Shown: positions 22,001-30,344, counted from the stretch's first letter. The stretch is DNA of 64,000 nucleotides from Cordia subcordata (GCA_028554755.1 JAPTOF010000010.1:11940501-12004500), one strand, 5' to 3'. Notes: a model not told the origin generated them from the letters alone. A program made the numbers and translations.

Positions 22001-23249
22001 ACTGGTTTGATTCTTCCAGGTCTGGATTTCCATCATTGCTGAATGTTGAGAAATGAATACACCATAAAAATCTATTCTTCAATTTATCGTGGCAGCGATG
22101 GTCATATATGTAATTGTCAAAAAAAGAAAAAGTCTCAAAGTAAAGCTGCTAGAAGCTAGTGAAGCAGACAAGATTTCTCAATTAGAAATAGGATGGTTAA
22201 CTTCATTTTGAGGTATTATTCACTACTTGCAATTTTCTTAACTACAACACTCACTTCTTTACATTTTTCAACACACACAGTAATGATATACATGACTACT
22301 CAATAGCGTATCTTTACCATCATATTATGTAATTTCTAGACATTTTCCACTTGCTCAACTTAACAATATGGTAATTTGAGACTATCAACTGCTTTCACTA
22401 AAACATGTCATCTCTAAATTTTAAGTCATTGCTTTTTTCTCCTACTTGTAATTTCCGGAAAGGGTTTTTCATCCATAATTTTCCACGAAATGCATGGGTA
22501 GTCGAACATTGCCAGTTTCATGATCAAAGAATTTGTTGGGTTCTGGCTCCAAGTCCAACATAAACACAGAGGTAATCGGAATAAAGGAATACTTTCCTAC
22601 TAGAAAGAGTACTAGCTTCCGAACAAATAAGACATTTTAGCTCGCGATTAGTTGCCACATTCCGTGATGCCAGGTGCAATAGGATGTGATGTAAGTGTGG
22701 GAATTTTCTTCTCCCATTTTTTTTCCGTTCAAAAATGCCCAACCATTATATTTATCAAATGGATTGATTGTTAATCAAGATTGAACAAGCTATATTAAAT
22801 TTAATGTGTTGTTTTTAATGCTTTCGCAGTTGCATTTACTAGTCCCAACAAACAAAATCCGAATGATTCGCCAGCCGATCACACCAATATCATTCCTTCA
22901 CTTTAATGGAATTTCAACCAAAAATAAAAATAAAAAAAGGGGGAAAAAGTCACGAAAAGTCAAGCATTAACACGTACAATTACAAAAGAAAGATATCTGA
23001 AAAAGCGAGCTGGTGGGGCCCACTGCACTCTTCAGCTATTCTACCAACCATGAAAGAAAAGACAAGAGAAAAAGAGACCTGTTTGGCGACATGTTGCTGT
23101 TGCGAAAGCGGTGGAGGAGGCGCACCGGCGGAAGGCTTCAAAGGCAGCAGAGGATCAACCAAGTACTCCAGCAACGCCTTCACCACCTCCTCCGTGGACC
23201 CCACCTCTTCCCCCGCCGCTACAGCCGTCGCCGGCGATGCTCGAGTCAT
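3934..23249 (-). CDS. Host gene for a conserved plant nuclear-type protein of unknown function (3' part not visible)
   Basis: Seven coding exons on the minus strand: 23249-23079, 21067-20542, 11741-11594, 10511-10401, 10147-8401, 5126-4893, 4003-3934. Every junction is GT-AG and the phases (0,1,2,2,0,0,1) keep a single frame of 1002 complete codons, ending one base into the next. The pattern resembles uncharacterised plant proteins I remember only in outline: an N-terminal helical segment (YLVDPLLPL), LYNYYHRKQ, a middle FYIMQCTQ block, and VIEYYHVLPYAKI. Basic clusters KRLNKRKRNSRR and HHRKRKSR suggest nuclear import. Exon 5 is Ser/Asp/Glu-rich and low in structure; exons 6-7 look coiled-coil (QQQREIEDQIASC). 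No enzymatic motif is visible. The 3' part is missing: either it lies left of the window or transposons removed it. The exon model is my own reading and is well constrained; the function is unknown. Confidence 0.75.
4893..5126 (-). CDS. Host gene exon 6
   Basis: Acceptor TTTGTACAG|ATGGAG, donor AAGCTG|GTAATA; 78 codons, phase 0 at both ends. It includes METAQTMKSRGDGCVAEIAK and HHSVLVLKKTELSQAALGVL. The last part is probably helical and leads into the coiled coil of exon 7. Confidence 0.7.
6559..6870 (-). mobile_element. TRIM-like short terminal-repeat element
   Basis: A 33-bp direct repeat beginning TGTTGGAGTTACCACCTCAT occurs at 6559 and 6753. Both copies continue with a diverged part ending in ATTGGTGTATTTAT. 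Just left of the second copy is GCTCTGATAC (6741-6750), the reverse complement of a tRNA-Met primer site. This gives about 100-bp terminal repeats around about 100 bp of internal DNA in minus orientation, as expected for a TRIM. The second repeat carries an extra internal duplication of CACCACCTCAT. No target duplication was resolved. Confidence 0.45.
7852..7878. repeat. Guanine-rich run
   Basis: GGGGCGCC is followed by five G, one A and twelve G. It lies in a host intron and could form a G-quadruplex or be a place where base calling is unreliable. Confidence 0.6.
8401..10147 (-). CDS. Host gene exon 5 (large acidic/serine-rich exon with internal duplication)
   Basis: Acceptor TTGTTGCAG|GGAACT, donor GTGGAG|GTAATC; 1747 bp. 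It encodes about 582 residues rich in Ser, Asp, Glu, Asn and Cys, ending in a basic cluster HHRKRKSRNSD. Two tandem copies of a roughly 131-residue unit are visible. Unit 1 starts near 9816 (WKDYLHGSESANVKE) and unit 2 near 9423 (WEDPLLGLQSANIKE). Both contain MSETLC.QGLK, SGDRE.N.KS and GEKSD..C..SESR. It looks largely disordered. The open frame continues only two codons past the donor. Confidence 0.75.
10401..10511 (-). CDS. Host gene exon 4
   Basis: Acceptor GTTGTGTAG|TTTGCAG, donor TTCAAG|GTACAG. It encodes LQAPLVRRSSTGW, then ITQVIEYYHVLPYAKIMSRW. The alternative acceptor seven bases downstream (TTTGCAG) would shift the frame and lose the match, which decides the acceptor. Confidence 0.75.
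10512..11593 (-). other. Host gene intron between exons 4 and 3
   Basis: AT-rich. It includes a short direct repeat: a segment around TATCTGTCATAATCCAACAAT is present at about 11126 and again at about 11178. No coding signal. Confidence 0.5.
11594..11741 (-). CDS. Host gene exon 3
   Basis: Acceptor ATGAACAG|GTATTG, donor GAAAG|GTATCAT. It encodes IDRSDLMVLERHLTYSLRKE and FYIMQCTQSTNEEFQVPLRD. It completes the Gly codon split from exon 2. It lies about 8.8 kb from exon 2 because of a large transposon-loaded intron. Confidence 0.8.
12625..13295 (+). pseudogene. Copia reverse transcriptase tail and RNase H fragment
   Basis: It reads TVTRLDISFAASLVSQF, then DVIRILRYIKNAQGRGL, AYTNADWAGC (RNase H first Asp), RRSTSSYCIFVGGNLISW, an IVYHSSVGSKNRAMEL block, and after a frame change HRKHIEIDYHFARD and ADIKTKSLGG. 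This is the C-terminal third of a copia polyprotein, with frameshifts and at least one stop. A short ACAT repeat lies just before its end, and a purine tract (GAGGCGGAG) precedes the LTR at 13296. Confidence 0.75.
13296..13400 (+). mobile_element. Partial 3' LTR of the copia fragment
   Basis: It starts TGTTAAAATAGTG right after the purine tract and contains CTCCCATATCGGAAG, a word common in plant LTRs. It stops near 13400, where DNA polymerase-like coding sequence begins, so the right end is truncated or the junction is a rearrangement. Confidence 0.55.
13402..13656 (+). pseudogene. Fragment of B-family DNA polymerase, mitochondrial linear-plasmid type
   Basis: One frame of about 84 codons reads FVSTLFESRQEAKRKGNEAM, then YVYKILMNSLYGGFGINPKS, ITKICNLARYNHLTKKSDL and DKLSKGYYIVTY, then a stop. 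The K..LMNSLYG.FGINP block is motif B of protein-primed family-B DNA polymerases; YGRFGINP is characteristic of the enzymes on plant and fungal mitochondrial linear plasmids. The usual Arg is Gly here (YGGFG). Only about 85 residues of a protein that is normally many hundred long are present, so it cannot be active. It is most simply a nuclear insertion of plasmid or mitochondrial DNA, next to a copia LTR inside a host intron. The family call rests on motif recognition only. Confidence 0.7.
13657..14599. other. Intron sequence with no recognised feature
   Basis: AT-rich. There is a short imperfect repeat of AGCAAACAATGGGTT near 13757 and 13808. No coding signal was seen. Confidence 0.4.
14600..14878 (-). 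pseudogene. Unidentified coding-like remnant, 3' half (split by copia)
   Basis: The minus strand reads EGPHEKWDIDPNDTCLEDSA, then IRLENMRWKELEDEYEG, a stop, QVEEFLGICYNASP and a basic tail PRGHARGKNGKKK. It is in the same frame as the remnant right of the copia insertion (20071-20330), once a single copy of the 5-bp target duplication is counted. I do not recognise the family. It could be a decayed transposon protein or an old gene fragment. Confidence 0.35.
14879..15084 (+). repeat. 5' LTR of the copia element
   Basis: It begins TGATAAGGCAG and ends CTCTCTATTA (TG..TA ends, 206 bp). It contains CCTATAAATACCTG as a likely TATA region about 80 bp before its end and a CT-microsatellite. It is directly followed by the primer-binding site at 15085-15097. 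Confidence 0.9.
15085..15097 (+). promoter_or_regulatory. tRNA-Met primer-binding site
   Basis: TGGTATCCAGAGC, which is the usual TGGTATCAGAGC with one extra C. It lies immediately after the 5' LTR. Confidence 0.8.
15427..16400 (+). pseudogene. Copia gag remnant
   Basis: From ATG 15427 it reads MASSSSISYNSSTNFELPTG, then LDNTNYAIWRQVVTAFRSHK, a stop after TWQDID, and then KIWKTLEDRYGSRSRTHVHH and LKLRLLNISKEGQSMQAYLD. A frameshift occurs near 16000. Beyond it lie an RGRGRGGR-type basic stretch and Cys-rich sequence ending QICSKPNHTAPQCWH, a zinc knuckle. This is a UBN2-type copia gag, inactive. Confidence 0.8.
16474..17560 (+). pseudogene. Copia protease and integrase remnant
   Basis: MWYLDSGANSYVT gives the protease DSGA active site. 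Later QCNNCAVAKAHKLPF belongs to the integrase zinc-binding region. HSDVWGPS, YYITFLDDFTKFTWIY, LRTDNGGEYINHAF and HTPEQNGKVERKHLHLIETT are the catalytic core with the D, D and E positions visible. Stops and frameshifts split the frame. Confidence 0.8.
18235..19852 (+). pseudogene. Copia reverse transcriptase and RNase H remnant
   Basis: GCKWVYRIKKHADESIVKFK, DYTETFSPVVKPQTMRIVLS, LDVSNAFLHGYISEDIYMEQ, then LVYVDDLII (YVDD catalytic box), SYFLGLEVSAG and the RNase H block AYSDSDWASDSTDRKSTTGF. An exact 89-bp tandem duplication (first copy from 18651, second from 18740) covers the RKSLYGL.QAPRAW region and shifts the frame. Several stops follow. Confidence 0.85.
19847..20065 (+). repeat. Polypurine tract and 3' LTR of the copia element
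   Basis: The purine tract GAGGGGGGA ends at 19857. The LTR runs from TGATAAGGCAG at 19858 to CTATTA at 20065 (208 bp), followed by the target repeat CATTG. Confidence 0.9.
20071..20330 (-). pseudogene. Unidentified coding-like remnant, 5' half (split by copia)
   Basis: The minus strand reads HTYQILSNPLEPHEDCTSAF, GVLLCIETPIHVLFEEVGD, VSSMQTFTRKIMNVIDSLLG, then a stop. It continues in the same frame as the segment at 14600-14878 across the copia insertion. Amino-acid composition looks like real protein. Family not recognised. It is not flanked by splice sites that would make it an exon of the host gene. Confidence 0.35.
20542..21067 (-). CDS. Host gene exon 2
   Basis: Acceptor TTGCTTCAG|TTGCGC, donor GTGACAG|GTATAT. 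It encodes LRAVVLLYNYYHRKQ, then a helical region with SVTEKGIMDACNVS, WPTSEVAVLLVDSSKENC and FSSTTDGVWSLIEKGVD. A basic cluster KRLNKRKRNSRRQ and LAFSAVKEVTG follow. An in-frame open stretch beyond the donor (FSLYESGN) is intron read-through. Confidence 0.8.
21068..23078 (-). other. Host gene intron 1
   Basis: AT-rich, 2.0 kb, with no recognised repeat or coding sequence. The minus-strand frame directly after exon 1 (VSFSLVFSFMVGR) is intron read-through. Confidence 0.5.
23079..23249 (-). CDS. Host gene exon 1 (start codon)
   Basis: It starts at ATG 23249 and gives 57 codons, MTRASPATAV to HVAKQ, ending CAG|GTCTCT. It contains the acidic/helical stretch EEVVKALLEYLVDPLLPL and a proline run. 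It is GC-richer than its surroundings, as plant first exons often are. The upstream splice acceptor at 23265-23266 supports a spliced 5'UTR. Confidence 0.75.
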
Positions 23250-23263
23250 GGTCTCCTACGTAT

Positions 23264-23755
23264 CCTAAAACCCCAAAAAAAAAAAAAAAAAAACTTAACA
23301 TTATTAATTAACACAAACAGCATCAAAGGAAAAATAAAAGAAAAAGAAAGGGGATGTTTAGCACTTTCCTTAAGCTTCGATCAACACTTCTTCATACATG
23401 CATGCATAACTACATACACAAATGTATATATACACAGCAATACATACACACACATATGTATATATATCATAAATATATATATATGTGGAAGAAAAAAAAA
23501 AAAAAAGGTGTAGCGTTCTTCTTAAGCTCTGATCACTAGGGGAAACGTGCATGCAGAATTTGTATACAAGAATGTGTATGTATATATCCAACGGCCCACA
23601 TAAAAGCACACATTTTTTTTTACCCACAGTGTAGGTGAGAGAGAAAGCAAACCTGAAGAGTCGAAATGGACAAGAGAAGCAGAATATCAGTGGTCTGTGC
23701 GAGTATGAGTGTGAGTGTGTGTATGTGTGTGAAGCTGTGGGGGGATGCTTTTTGA
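23264..23755 (-). other. Host gene 5'UTR with an intron
   Basis: A GT donor at 23652-23651 (TTCAG|GTTTGC) and an AG acceptor at 23266-23265 (GTTTTAG|GATACG) would splice a leader exon of about 100 bases to the coding exon, 15 bases before the ATG. The intron between carries CA/TA-rich microsatellite sequence. The transcript start near 23755 is inferred from the TATA box. Confidence 0.5.
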
Positions 23756-23782
23756 AGGTGGGGTTTGGGTTTCGTTTGTCTT

Positions 23783-23790
23783 TTTATATA
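23783..23790 (-). promoter_or_regulatory. Predicted TATA box of the host gene
   Basis: The minus strand reads AGTTATATAAAAAGAC. It lies about 30 bp upstream of a pyrimidine- and CACA-rich leader typical of plant 5'UTRs and 535 bp upstream of the ATG, with one leader intron between. No experimental support. Confidence 0.5.
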
Positions 23791-23795
23791 ACTCC

Positions 23796-24945
23796 TTGGG
23801 AAATGGCGGAGACAAGAATCTTTGGGCAAAGCTACGAAAAAGCAAAGCGCCCGTGTGCATGTTTTTTCGAGCACTTGTACCACTGAATTTGTCCTTGTCA
23901 AAATAAATATATATATATATATTTACTGGCGAAAATGGAGAGAATTATTCAAACGGACACGTTAAATGGCTAAGACTAATTTTTTAATCCTGTGCCCTAT
24001 ATGGGATGAGTTTAAAAAGAGTGATAGAGTAATTAAAAAGGGAAAAAAATAATTAGAGTCAAAAAGTGGAGATGCACTAAGAAAGGAGTTAAATTGCACT
24101 AAAAAGGAGTTAAATTGCACTAAAATTCTAGACCATTGATAAGGATTAATTCAATAAATAGTAATGTTAAAACTTGGTATAGTTTAGAAGAATGAGGGGC
24201 AGAAAAATAGATGCCACGGTTAATATAATAGATAGATATATATATATATCTAACGTAAGATAAAAAATGACTTTTTATCATTTAAACTAAAATTATTTTG
24301 AAATTCTCTATCACACCATATTCAAGAAAAAGTAAACATAAAAAGAAAAATATTATTATGACATCACATCCCACAAATAAGACATTTATTACTCCTAAAG
24401 AATCAATAAAGAATCTTTTATACTAAAATAATTGAAACACAGGCGCACAATGTTAGCAAAAAGGGGTCCACCTCTTGAAATCACTCCTTTGTTTTTGGCT
24501 AAGATTTTTCGTTTTTCGTTTTTCGTTTTTCGTTTTGTTATACTTAATATCAATTTCGCCACTTTTTTCTCTCCTATCTTAAGGATTGCTCCTAGTTCAA
24601 ATAAATTAATTAATGTTAAGAAAAGGTGAAAACTTCTATTGATTTCACTAAATTAAACATAAAACGAAGATAGTATAAATTAGGAAAAAAATTGTGCAAA
24701 ATCAAAAGAATGAAAAGTTCGCACAAAGTGTGACAAAAAGGCTCTAGTTAGTGAAATCAAATCACATCAAAGAAAAAATAAAAATAAAAAAGGATGTTTC
24801 CCTCTCTAGAACTTTCATTCTCACCTCTCTACTACATTCACTCCTCTCACCTGTAATCTTCGTTCTTTTAATTTCCTCCTTTTATCATGCTTAAGAAAAA
24901 GAAATCTAATAGTATTTCCTTTCCCAAGAGTGCACGTTTGAGGGC
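23796..24945. other. Intergenic AT-rich region
   Basis: This is upstream of the host promoter. It shows a short TA run (24236-24250), two tandem copies of GGAGTTAAATTGCACTAAAA near 24085-24125, and a four-copy TTTTTCG run near 24508-24536. No gene was recognised. Confidence 0.45.
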
Positions 24946-25435
24946 CCTTAGCATTAGACTATTTTTAATAGTTCCCTTATTTCTTTTTTATATTTAAATG
25001 TTTCGAATCACTTTTTTAAATTTTAGAATTTCCTATTTTCAATTCTATTTCTACAATTTTCTTATTTTTCACTAAATATTCAGTTTAGGGAATTTCTATT
25101 TTAGTTTTACTCTAACAATTCTCTTATTATAAGGGTCTTATATTTTATTTTGCTCTAAAACATATCATTAGTTTAATTAAACATATTATTTAGTATATTT
25201 ATTATTTGTTTTTTATTATTTATAAGAGTATTAGATTTTTAATTATTAATATTTTTATTTATTCTTCATTTTTTACATTAAAAATATATTTTAACTACTT
25301 AACATTTTTTATTAATTAATAAAGATGTTATATTTTAAAATATTAAATTTATTTTTAAATTCTTTATTAATATTAATTTTTATCTTGTATAGTTCTTGAC
25401 TATGTTATATGGTTTCTTTTATTTTATTTGTTTAA

Positions 25436-25803
25436 ATTAGTCATTTTTATATCACTTTTTTGTCAATACAAGCTTTATTTTTAATCGGTCATTTCTTCTA
25501 CGTCTTGTTTTTGTCAATGCGAGCTTTTTGGTCAATCGGTCATTCCTTTTATGTCTTATCTTGTCAATACAAGCTTTATATTTAATCGGTTAAATCTTTT
25601 TTATATCTTGTTTTGTCAAATACAAGCTTTTTGTTTAATTAGTCAAATCTTTTTTATGTCTTATTTCGTCAAATACAAGATTCATGTTTAATTGATCAAA
25701 TATTATATATATCTCATTTTGTCAATATAAGCTTTTCGTTTAATTGGTCAAATATTTTTATATATTGTATTGTCAATCAACTTTATGTTCTATCACTCAT
25801 TTC
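25436..25803. repeat. Degenerate tandem repeat, about 55-bp unit, about seven copies
   Basis: The unit resembles TTTAATCGGTCA, a T-rich ATGTCTTGTTT block, then GTCAATACAAGC. The GTCAA..ACAAGC core recurs seven times. It lies between the left end of the Harbinger element and the transposase promoter, where subterminal transposase-binding repeats could be expected. That role is inference. Confidence 0.6.
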
Positions 25804-25842
25804 ATAATTTTTTGTTTATGATGGTTAGTGAGACTTAAAGGC

Positions 25843-25849
25843 TATATAT
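25843..25849 (+). promoter_or_regulatory. Possible TATA box of the Harbinger transposase gene
   Basis: GGCTATATATGCAC lies 131 bp upstream of the transposase start codon at 25986 or about 120 bp upstream of the earlier frame start. Predicted from sequence only. Confidence 0.35.
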
Positions 25850-25973
25850 GCACATGCAACAAGCTTCTCAAAGTGCAACATATCTTTTGAACTTCATTAG
25901 CCTTCTCCCTTGTTTTTCTTGTAATACTTGAAACCATTTTCTCTCAAAGTGCAACAAGTTTTTATCACATTTC

Positions 25974-27266
25974 GTGTCCAAAGTTATGGATTCTAATTAT
26001 CGACGTATGGAGTATTTCGATTCTTTTGACTTTGATGAGGAGCTTGTGTTACTTCAATTGCTAGCTGACGAAGATCAAAGACTTACGAGACAACAACATG
26101 TAAGTCGTGGTTCTATCCATGGTTATACATTCTTATGGCGAGACAGGGTTCAAGGTCATGAAAGACTCTATCACAACTATTTTTTGGAAAATCCTATTTA
26201 TCTTGATAATATTTTTTGAAGGAGATTTCCGATGAGCTGTTCATTGTTTCTTCGGATTCAATCTACAGTTGAAGCACATGATTCATATTTTGTTTGAAAA
26301 CAAAATTCTGTTGGACATTGAGGTTTGTCTTTCTTGCAAAAAGTCACCCCCACATTAAGGATTCTTGCATATGGATATGTTGCAGATTCAGTGGATGAAT
26401 ACGTGAAAATTGGAGAAAGCACAACCGTAGAGACTTTGACAAGATTCGTTAAAGCAATGGTGGAAATATTTTCTAATGAGTACTTGAGATCACCAAAGGA
26501 GAGTGATATTGCCAAATTGCTAGAAGTTGAAAATCAAAGAGGCTTTCGAAGAATGTTGGGAAGTATCGACTACATGCATTGGAAACAGAAGAATTGTCCG
26601 ACGGCATGGAAAGGTATGCATACTAGTCATATTCGAGAACCAACAATTATTTTGGAAGCTGTGGCTTCTTATGATATTTGGATATGGCATGCCTTTTTTG
26701 GTTTACCTGGTTCTCTCAATGATATAAATATTTTGGAACGGTCATCAATCTCTACTGAATTAGTTGAAGGACAAGCCCCTAAGGTCAATTATACGATTAA
26801 TGGACATAACTATACGATCGGATATTATCTTGCTGATGGTATATACCCATCTTGGGCAACGTTTATTAAAAGTATGCCACTTCTACAAGGTAATAAGAAG
26901 AAGTATTTTGCTGTGGCTCAGGAATCAACCAGGAAAGATGTGGAGCGTGCGTTTGGAGTACTCCAAGCTCAGTTTGCTATTGTTCATGGCCGTACATAGT
27001 TTTGGGATGTTGATACTCTAAAAAATATCATGATTGCATGCATTATTATGCATAACATGACTATACAAGATGAAAGAGGTATTAACAACTTAGATTTCAA
27101 CTATGATTCTGTTGGTGAAAGTTCAAATTCAACAATCTCACGTGAACAGATAACGGAGCTTACTGATTTTATACAAATTCATTATTGTATTCGTGGCTGA
27201 GAGGTTCATAACCAGCTACAAGATAATCTTGTAGAACATTTGTGGCAATTACATGGAGGTGTGTGA
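25974..27266 (+). pseudogene. PIF/Harbinger transposase (DDE_Tnp_4 type), broken
   Basis: The start reads MDSNYRRMEYFDSFDFDEEL, then RGSIHGYTFLWRDRVQGHER and LYHNYFLENPIYLDNIF followed by a stop. After several breaks comes KVTPTLRILAYGYVADSVDE, then MLGSIDYMHWKQKNCPTAWK (first catalytic Asp in the SIDYMHW box), HAFFGLPGSLNDINILERS (second Asp in NDIN), YYLADGIYPSWATFIKSM, and QESTRKDVERAFGVLQAQFA (catalytic Glu in DVERAFG). The end matches a second frame, IMHNMTIQDERG. The catalytic boxes survive but internal stops and frameshifts (about 26217-26320 and 26998) prevent a full product. Confidence 0.85.
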
Positions 27267-27391
27267 GCTACTTTGTATTTTCATGTAAGCAATTAAAGTT
27301 GAATAATAAAGTTTTTCATTCCAATAGAAGTACGTTAGACAAATATTAAATTCTACATTAGAAACAAATATTTAAATTCTTCATAACATCA

Positions 27392-28416
27392 TTAGAAGCC
27401 ACTTTGTTTCATGATTTCCTGTTGCTTCTTTGTCCAATATTCGACTTGCATTGGAGTCATCTTCGAAAAATCTAGTGACATAATTCTCTCCTCGTACTCC
27501 TGATCCAATCTCTAAATTCTATCTTCATGCATCCTTTTTTCGCTCTCCATCATTTGTTGAATTGTTTTTGCAACTGGAGAATCTTGGTCATTTGCCATCA
27601 CTACTTTATTCTTTCTCTAACTCAGTCTTGCTTTTTCAGCATCTCTACTTGGTGGTCTCGCCATAGGGTCAACGGTATCATATGGGTTGCTATCATCATC
27701 TAAACTTATTGAATGACAATTGATTGAGTGAAGACTCTTGGACTATCGCCTTTCAATTTTTTGAATTTTTTGGATTTTTTCTTTGTACCATGTTGCATCC
27801 ATTTTGCTTGATGCCTTGATATATTCCAACAATGTTCAAATTGGAATGATGATTTATGGCAAGTATCGTGCAAAATTTTTGCATCTTGAATCTATATCAA
27901 ATAATTAAAAAAGTTAATTCAATTTAATATACAAATTTAACAAAAAATTAATTTTAATATGACAATTACCTTATCGTTCTCAATCTTGCCACTTTGGTTT
28001 CTAGCCTCAATTTGATCAGAGTATCCAGCAAACTTTTGGGTGGCAAGATTAATAGTTGTCCATCGATGATTGAGAGAATTCTCATTGCGATCAGATTCAA
28101 AAGTTTTGTTTTGATAACAATAGTCGTATATTCTATGCCAATATGTGCTTCTGCTTTGATCATTACCATGTATCGCATCCAAACTAACGTTTAACTATGA
28201 TGAACATAATAAAATATCTTCTTGGATAGAGAAATTATTTTTCCATGATGCATTCTTTTTTACGGATTCTGCTTGTGTGAAGAATGGAGGCATAGGAGTT
28301 GATCCCATAATGGGTTCATTCATGTCTATAGTTGAGCTGAATGCAACTTCATGTTCATCAAAATTTGAATTCCCGTTAAGCAAATTTGCAAAATAGGCAT
28401 TTTTTTGTGAGTCCAT
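27392..28416 (-). pseudogene. Harbinger ORF1: Myb/SANT-like, NAM-associated domain protein, broken
   Basis: From ATG 28416, preceded by an acceptor-like TTTATAG, it reads MDSQKNAYFANLLNGNSNFD, then SIQEDILLCSS, a stop where the family has Trp, then LNVSLDAIHGNDQSRSTYWH, NENSLNHRWTTINLATQKFA and GYSDQIEARNQSG. After an intron-like gap comes DTCHKSSFQFEHCWNISRHQ, and the end reads MTPMQVEYWTKKQQEIMKQS. This is the DNA-binding partner of PIF/Harbinger transposases, related to plant NAM-associated C-terminal domain proteins. At least two stops inactivate it. Confidence 0.75.
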
Positions 28417-28442
28417 CTATAAAAACAAAGACTAAAGTTAGT

Positions 28443-28496
28443 ATTATGATGATGATGATGATGATGATGATGATAATAATAATAATAATAATAATG
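28443..28496. repeat. ATG/AAT trinucleotide microsatellite at the left viral border
   Basis: About ten ATG units change into about six AAT units and end two bases before the viral sequence at 28499. Confidence 0.85.
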
Positions 28497-28498
28497 AG

Positions 28499-28644
28499 CA
28501 TTTAATTTAAATGATTTAAATTTATTATCAAGAAGTTTTTCAAGTTCACTTATATTTTCCAACTTAAAATTTTTTACGTCTGGTAGAGGTTGAATTGGAT
28601 TAGATTTTATAATCTTTTCTCCACTTGATTCGGCTTTAGATTCA
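28499..28644 (-). repeat. Left copy of the viral terminal direct repeat
   Basis: It matches 36415-36560 at 144 of 146 positions; the differences are TGGTAGAGG versus TGGTGGAGG and TTCGGC versus TTCAGC. It lies within the coat-protein coding part. Confidence 0.95.
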
Positions 28645-29171
28645 TTAAGTGTTTTCTTAATGTCTTCTATAGCCATATATGTTTTTAATAACCTATTATT
28701 AAGAACTAATAATTGTTCTCCAAAGGCTACTAAATAAAGATTAGCAAAATTATTTTGTTTTACCACATCATTTATTTGTTTAATTGTGGCTTGCAAGGTT
28801 TCATTTTCTTGCATATTTATGAAAGCGTTAGCATATAACCTAACCCTATCTTTTTCCATGATTATGGGTTGATTAGTTAGAGGATATGTTGATTCAACTT
28901 GTTCTCCAGATTTTAATTTCCAAATCCTATCTAAGACATTTATATGTTGTCCTAAATAGTATTCTAAAAACCAAGGAATAAAATCCCTAATTTCATTAAT
29001 TTGTTCTAAATGATTGTAGAACTGATCCTGGAGTATTGTTCTCTTGGCTAAAGGTATATTTTTAGCAAACCAGACCCTAAAGTCTTCATATATAGGTTTT
29101 TGAAACTCAGCTTGTATTTGCTTTCTTGCTAGGCTTCCTGGACTGAAATCAATTTTGATTGTCCTATCCAT
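28499..29171 (-). pseudogene. Viral polyprotein N-terminal part (upstream of coat protein), truncated at the border
   Basis: The frame begins at ATG 29171, which overlaps the stop of the preceding movement-protein frame in TAATG. It encodes about 225 residues, starting MDRTIKIDFSPGSLARKQIQ, with a NLYLVAFGEQL segment and a lysine-rich end that runs into the terminal repeat at 28644. Open frames continue into the microsatellite as Tyr/His runs, which are not viral. The rest of the protein is found at the other end of the insert (36560 leftwards), as expected for a permuted genome. The function of this N-terminal part is not recognised. Confidence 0.65.
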
Positions 29172-30318
29172 TAAATTGGAAAATTAAGTTCTGACTCAGT
29201 TATTTCTGGTCTAAACTCTGGTTGTTTTTTAGGACTTTTATATATCCCTTCAACTATATTTTCAGGATTTATTTTCAAACTCTCAACTCTACTTCCAAGA
29301 GTTTCTTGATCTATGGATTTCACTGATTTAGAAGATGAACTACCTACAGTATTTGGTAACTCAACTCTATAATCTATAGGTGAAATATAAGTATGACTAG
29401 ATGATCTAGAATACCTAGATGTACCTACTCCTAAAGTACTAGAGTCTGTACTTGTCCTATGAAATTGTATTTGAACATCACCAGTGGATGTCTGGATTGT
29501 ATCCACCAAATCTTCATTAATTAATGGTGTTGCTGGGATTATTTTCTTAGCTAACCATGTTTCAGGAAAGTTTATTTCATCCCACCTAATAGATCTACGG
29601 GTTGTTATTTTATATCTATTAAAATTAGTTTCAAATAAAATTATTTCTTGTTGATTAGTATTCATCAACTTACACCTTGGATTCAAGTATATAAAGGCTT
29701 AAAATAAACCCTATAACAAATACAAATAACTTCTGTACCTGGCAGATAATTATATCCATGTGTCTTCACATATAAAGTTAACGCATCAAGAATATTAACA
29801 TCCGACAAAGATAATTGTAAATTCGGATAAGCATTAAAATAAATTGGACCATGGGCTAAACTAGATTCCATAATACCCATAAGAGATTGACGCCAGTTCA
29901 TATTACGAGCATCACGTAAAACAGCAAAAAATGATTCAGGCAAACCAGATAAAGTAAGAGGTTTAAATGCAACCTGAACAAGTCCAATATGCAAAAACTT
30001 ATATTCAGATGTATATGCATCAATATCATCTTGACTAAGTAATTTAATAGTTAATTCATCATTATGAATAGGAACATATTCTTCACAGGTTTTAACAATT
30101 TGTCTAAACCCTATTTTATCAAAAGTACCAAAGGAATATATCATCCTAGGTTCTATTTTAGGAATTGTCCACTTATTAAGCAATTCCAAATTGCAGGGAA
30201 GATCATACTCTTCTTTTTTACTGTTTTTGACAGTATTATTAGTTTTTGATGAAAAAATTGAAAACATATTCATATTATGAACATGCAAATGAAGGATTAA
30301 AGTAATAACACTTACCAT
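29171..30318 (-). pseudogene. Viral movement protein, split by a frame change
   Basis: Two adjoining frames. From 30318 the first carries YDLPCNLELLNKWTIPKIEP, LTIKLLSQDDIDAY, FLHIGLVQVAFKPLTLSGLP and ends VICICYRVYFKPLYT. The second, from about 29686, continues with IILFETNFNRYKITTRRSIR and a Ser-rich region with HRTSTDSSTLG and ends at 29171. The FLHIGLVQV and YRVYFKPL blocks are of the 30K movement-protein superfamily, which moves virus through plasmodesmata. The two frames together give about 380 residues, a normal size, so a single-base indel near 29685 probably split the gene. Confidence 0.75.
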
Positions 30319-30344
30319 AACAGTTTACTTACAGATTCATGTTT

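Noticed and set aside
23013..23513. Plus-strand Arg/Lys-rich frame over exon 1
   Set aside because: Antisense shadow of the GC-rich first exon that runs into microsatellite sequence; no start context or domain.
28444..28520. Tyr- and His-run C-terminus of the viral frame that passes through the left border
   Set aside because: It is the trinucleotide microsatellite and flanking Harbinger DNA translated in frame, not viral protein.
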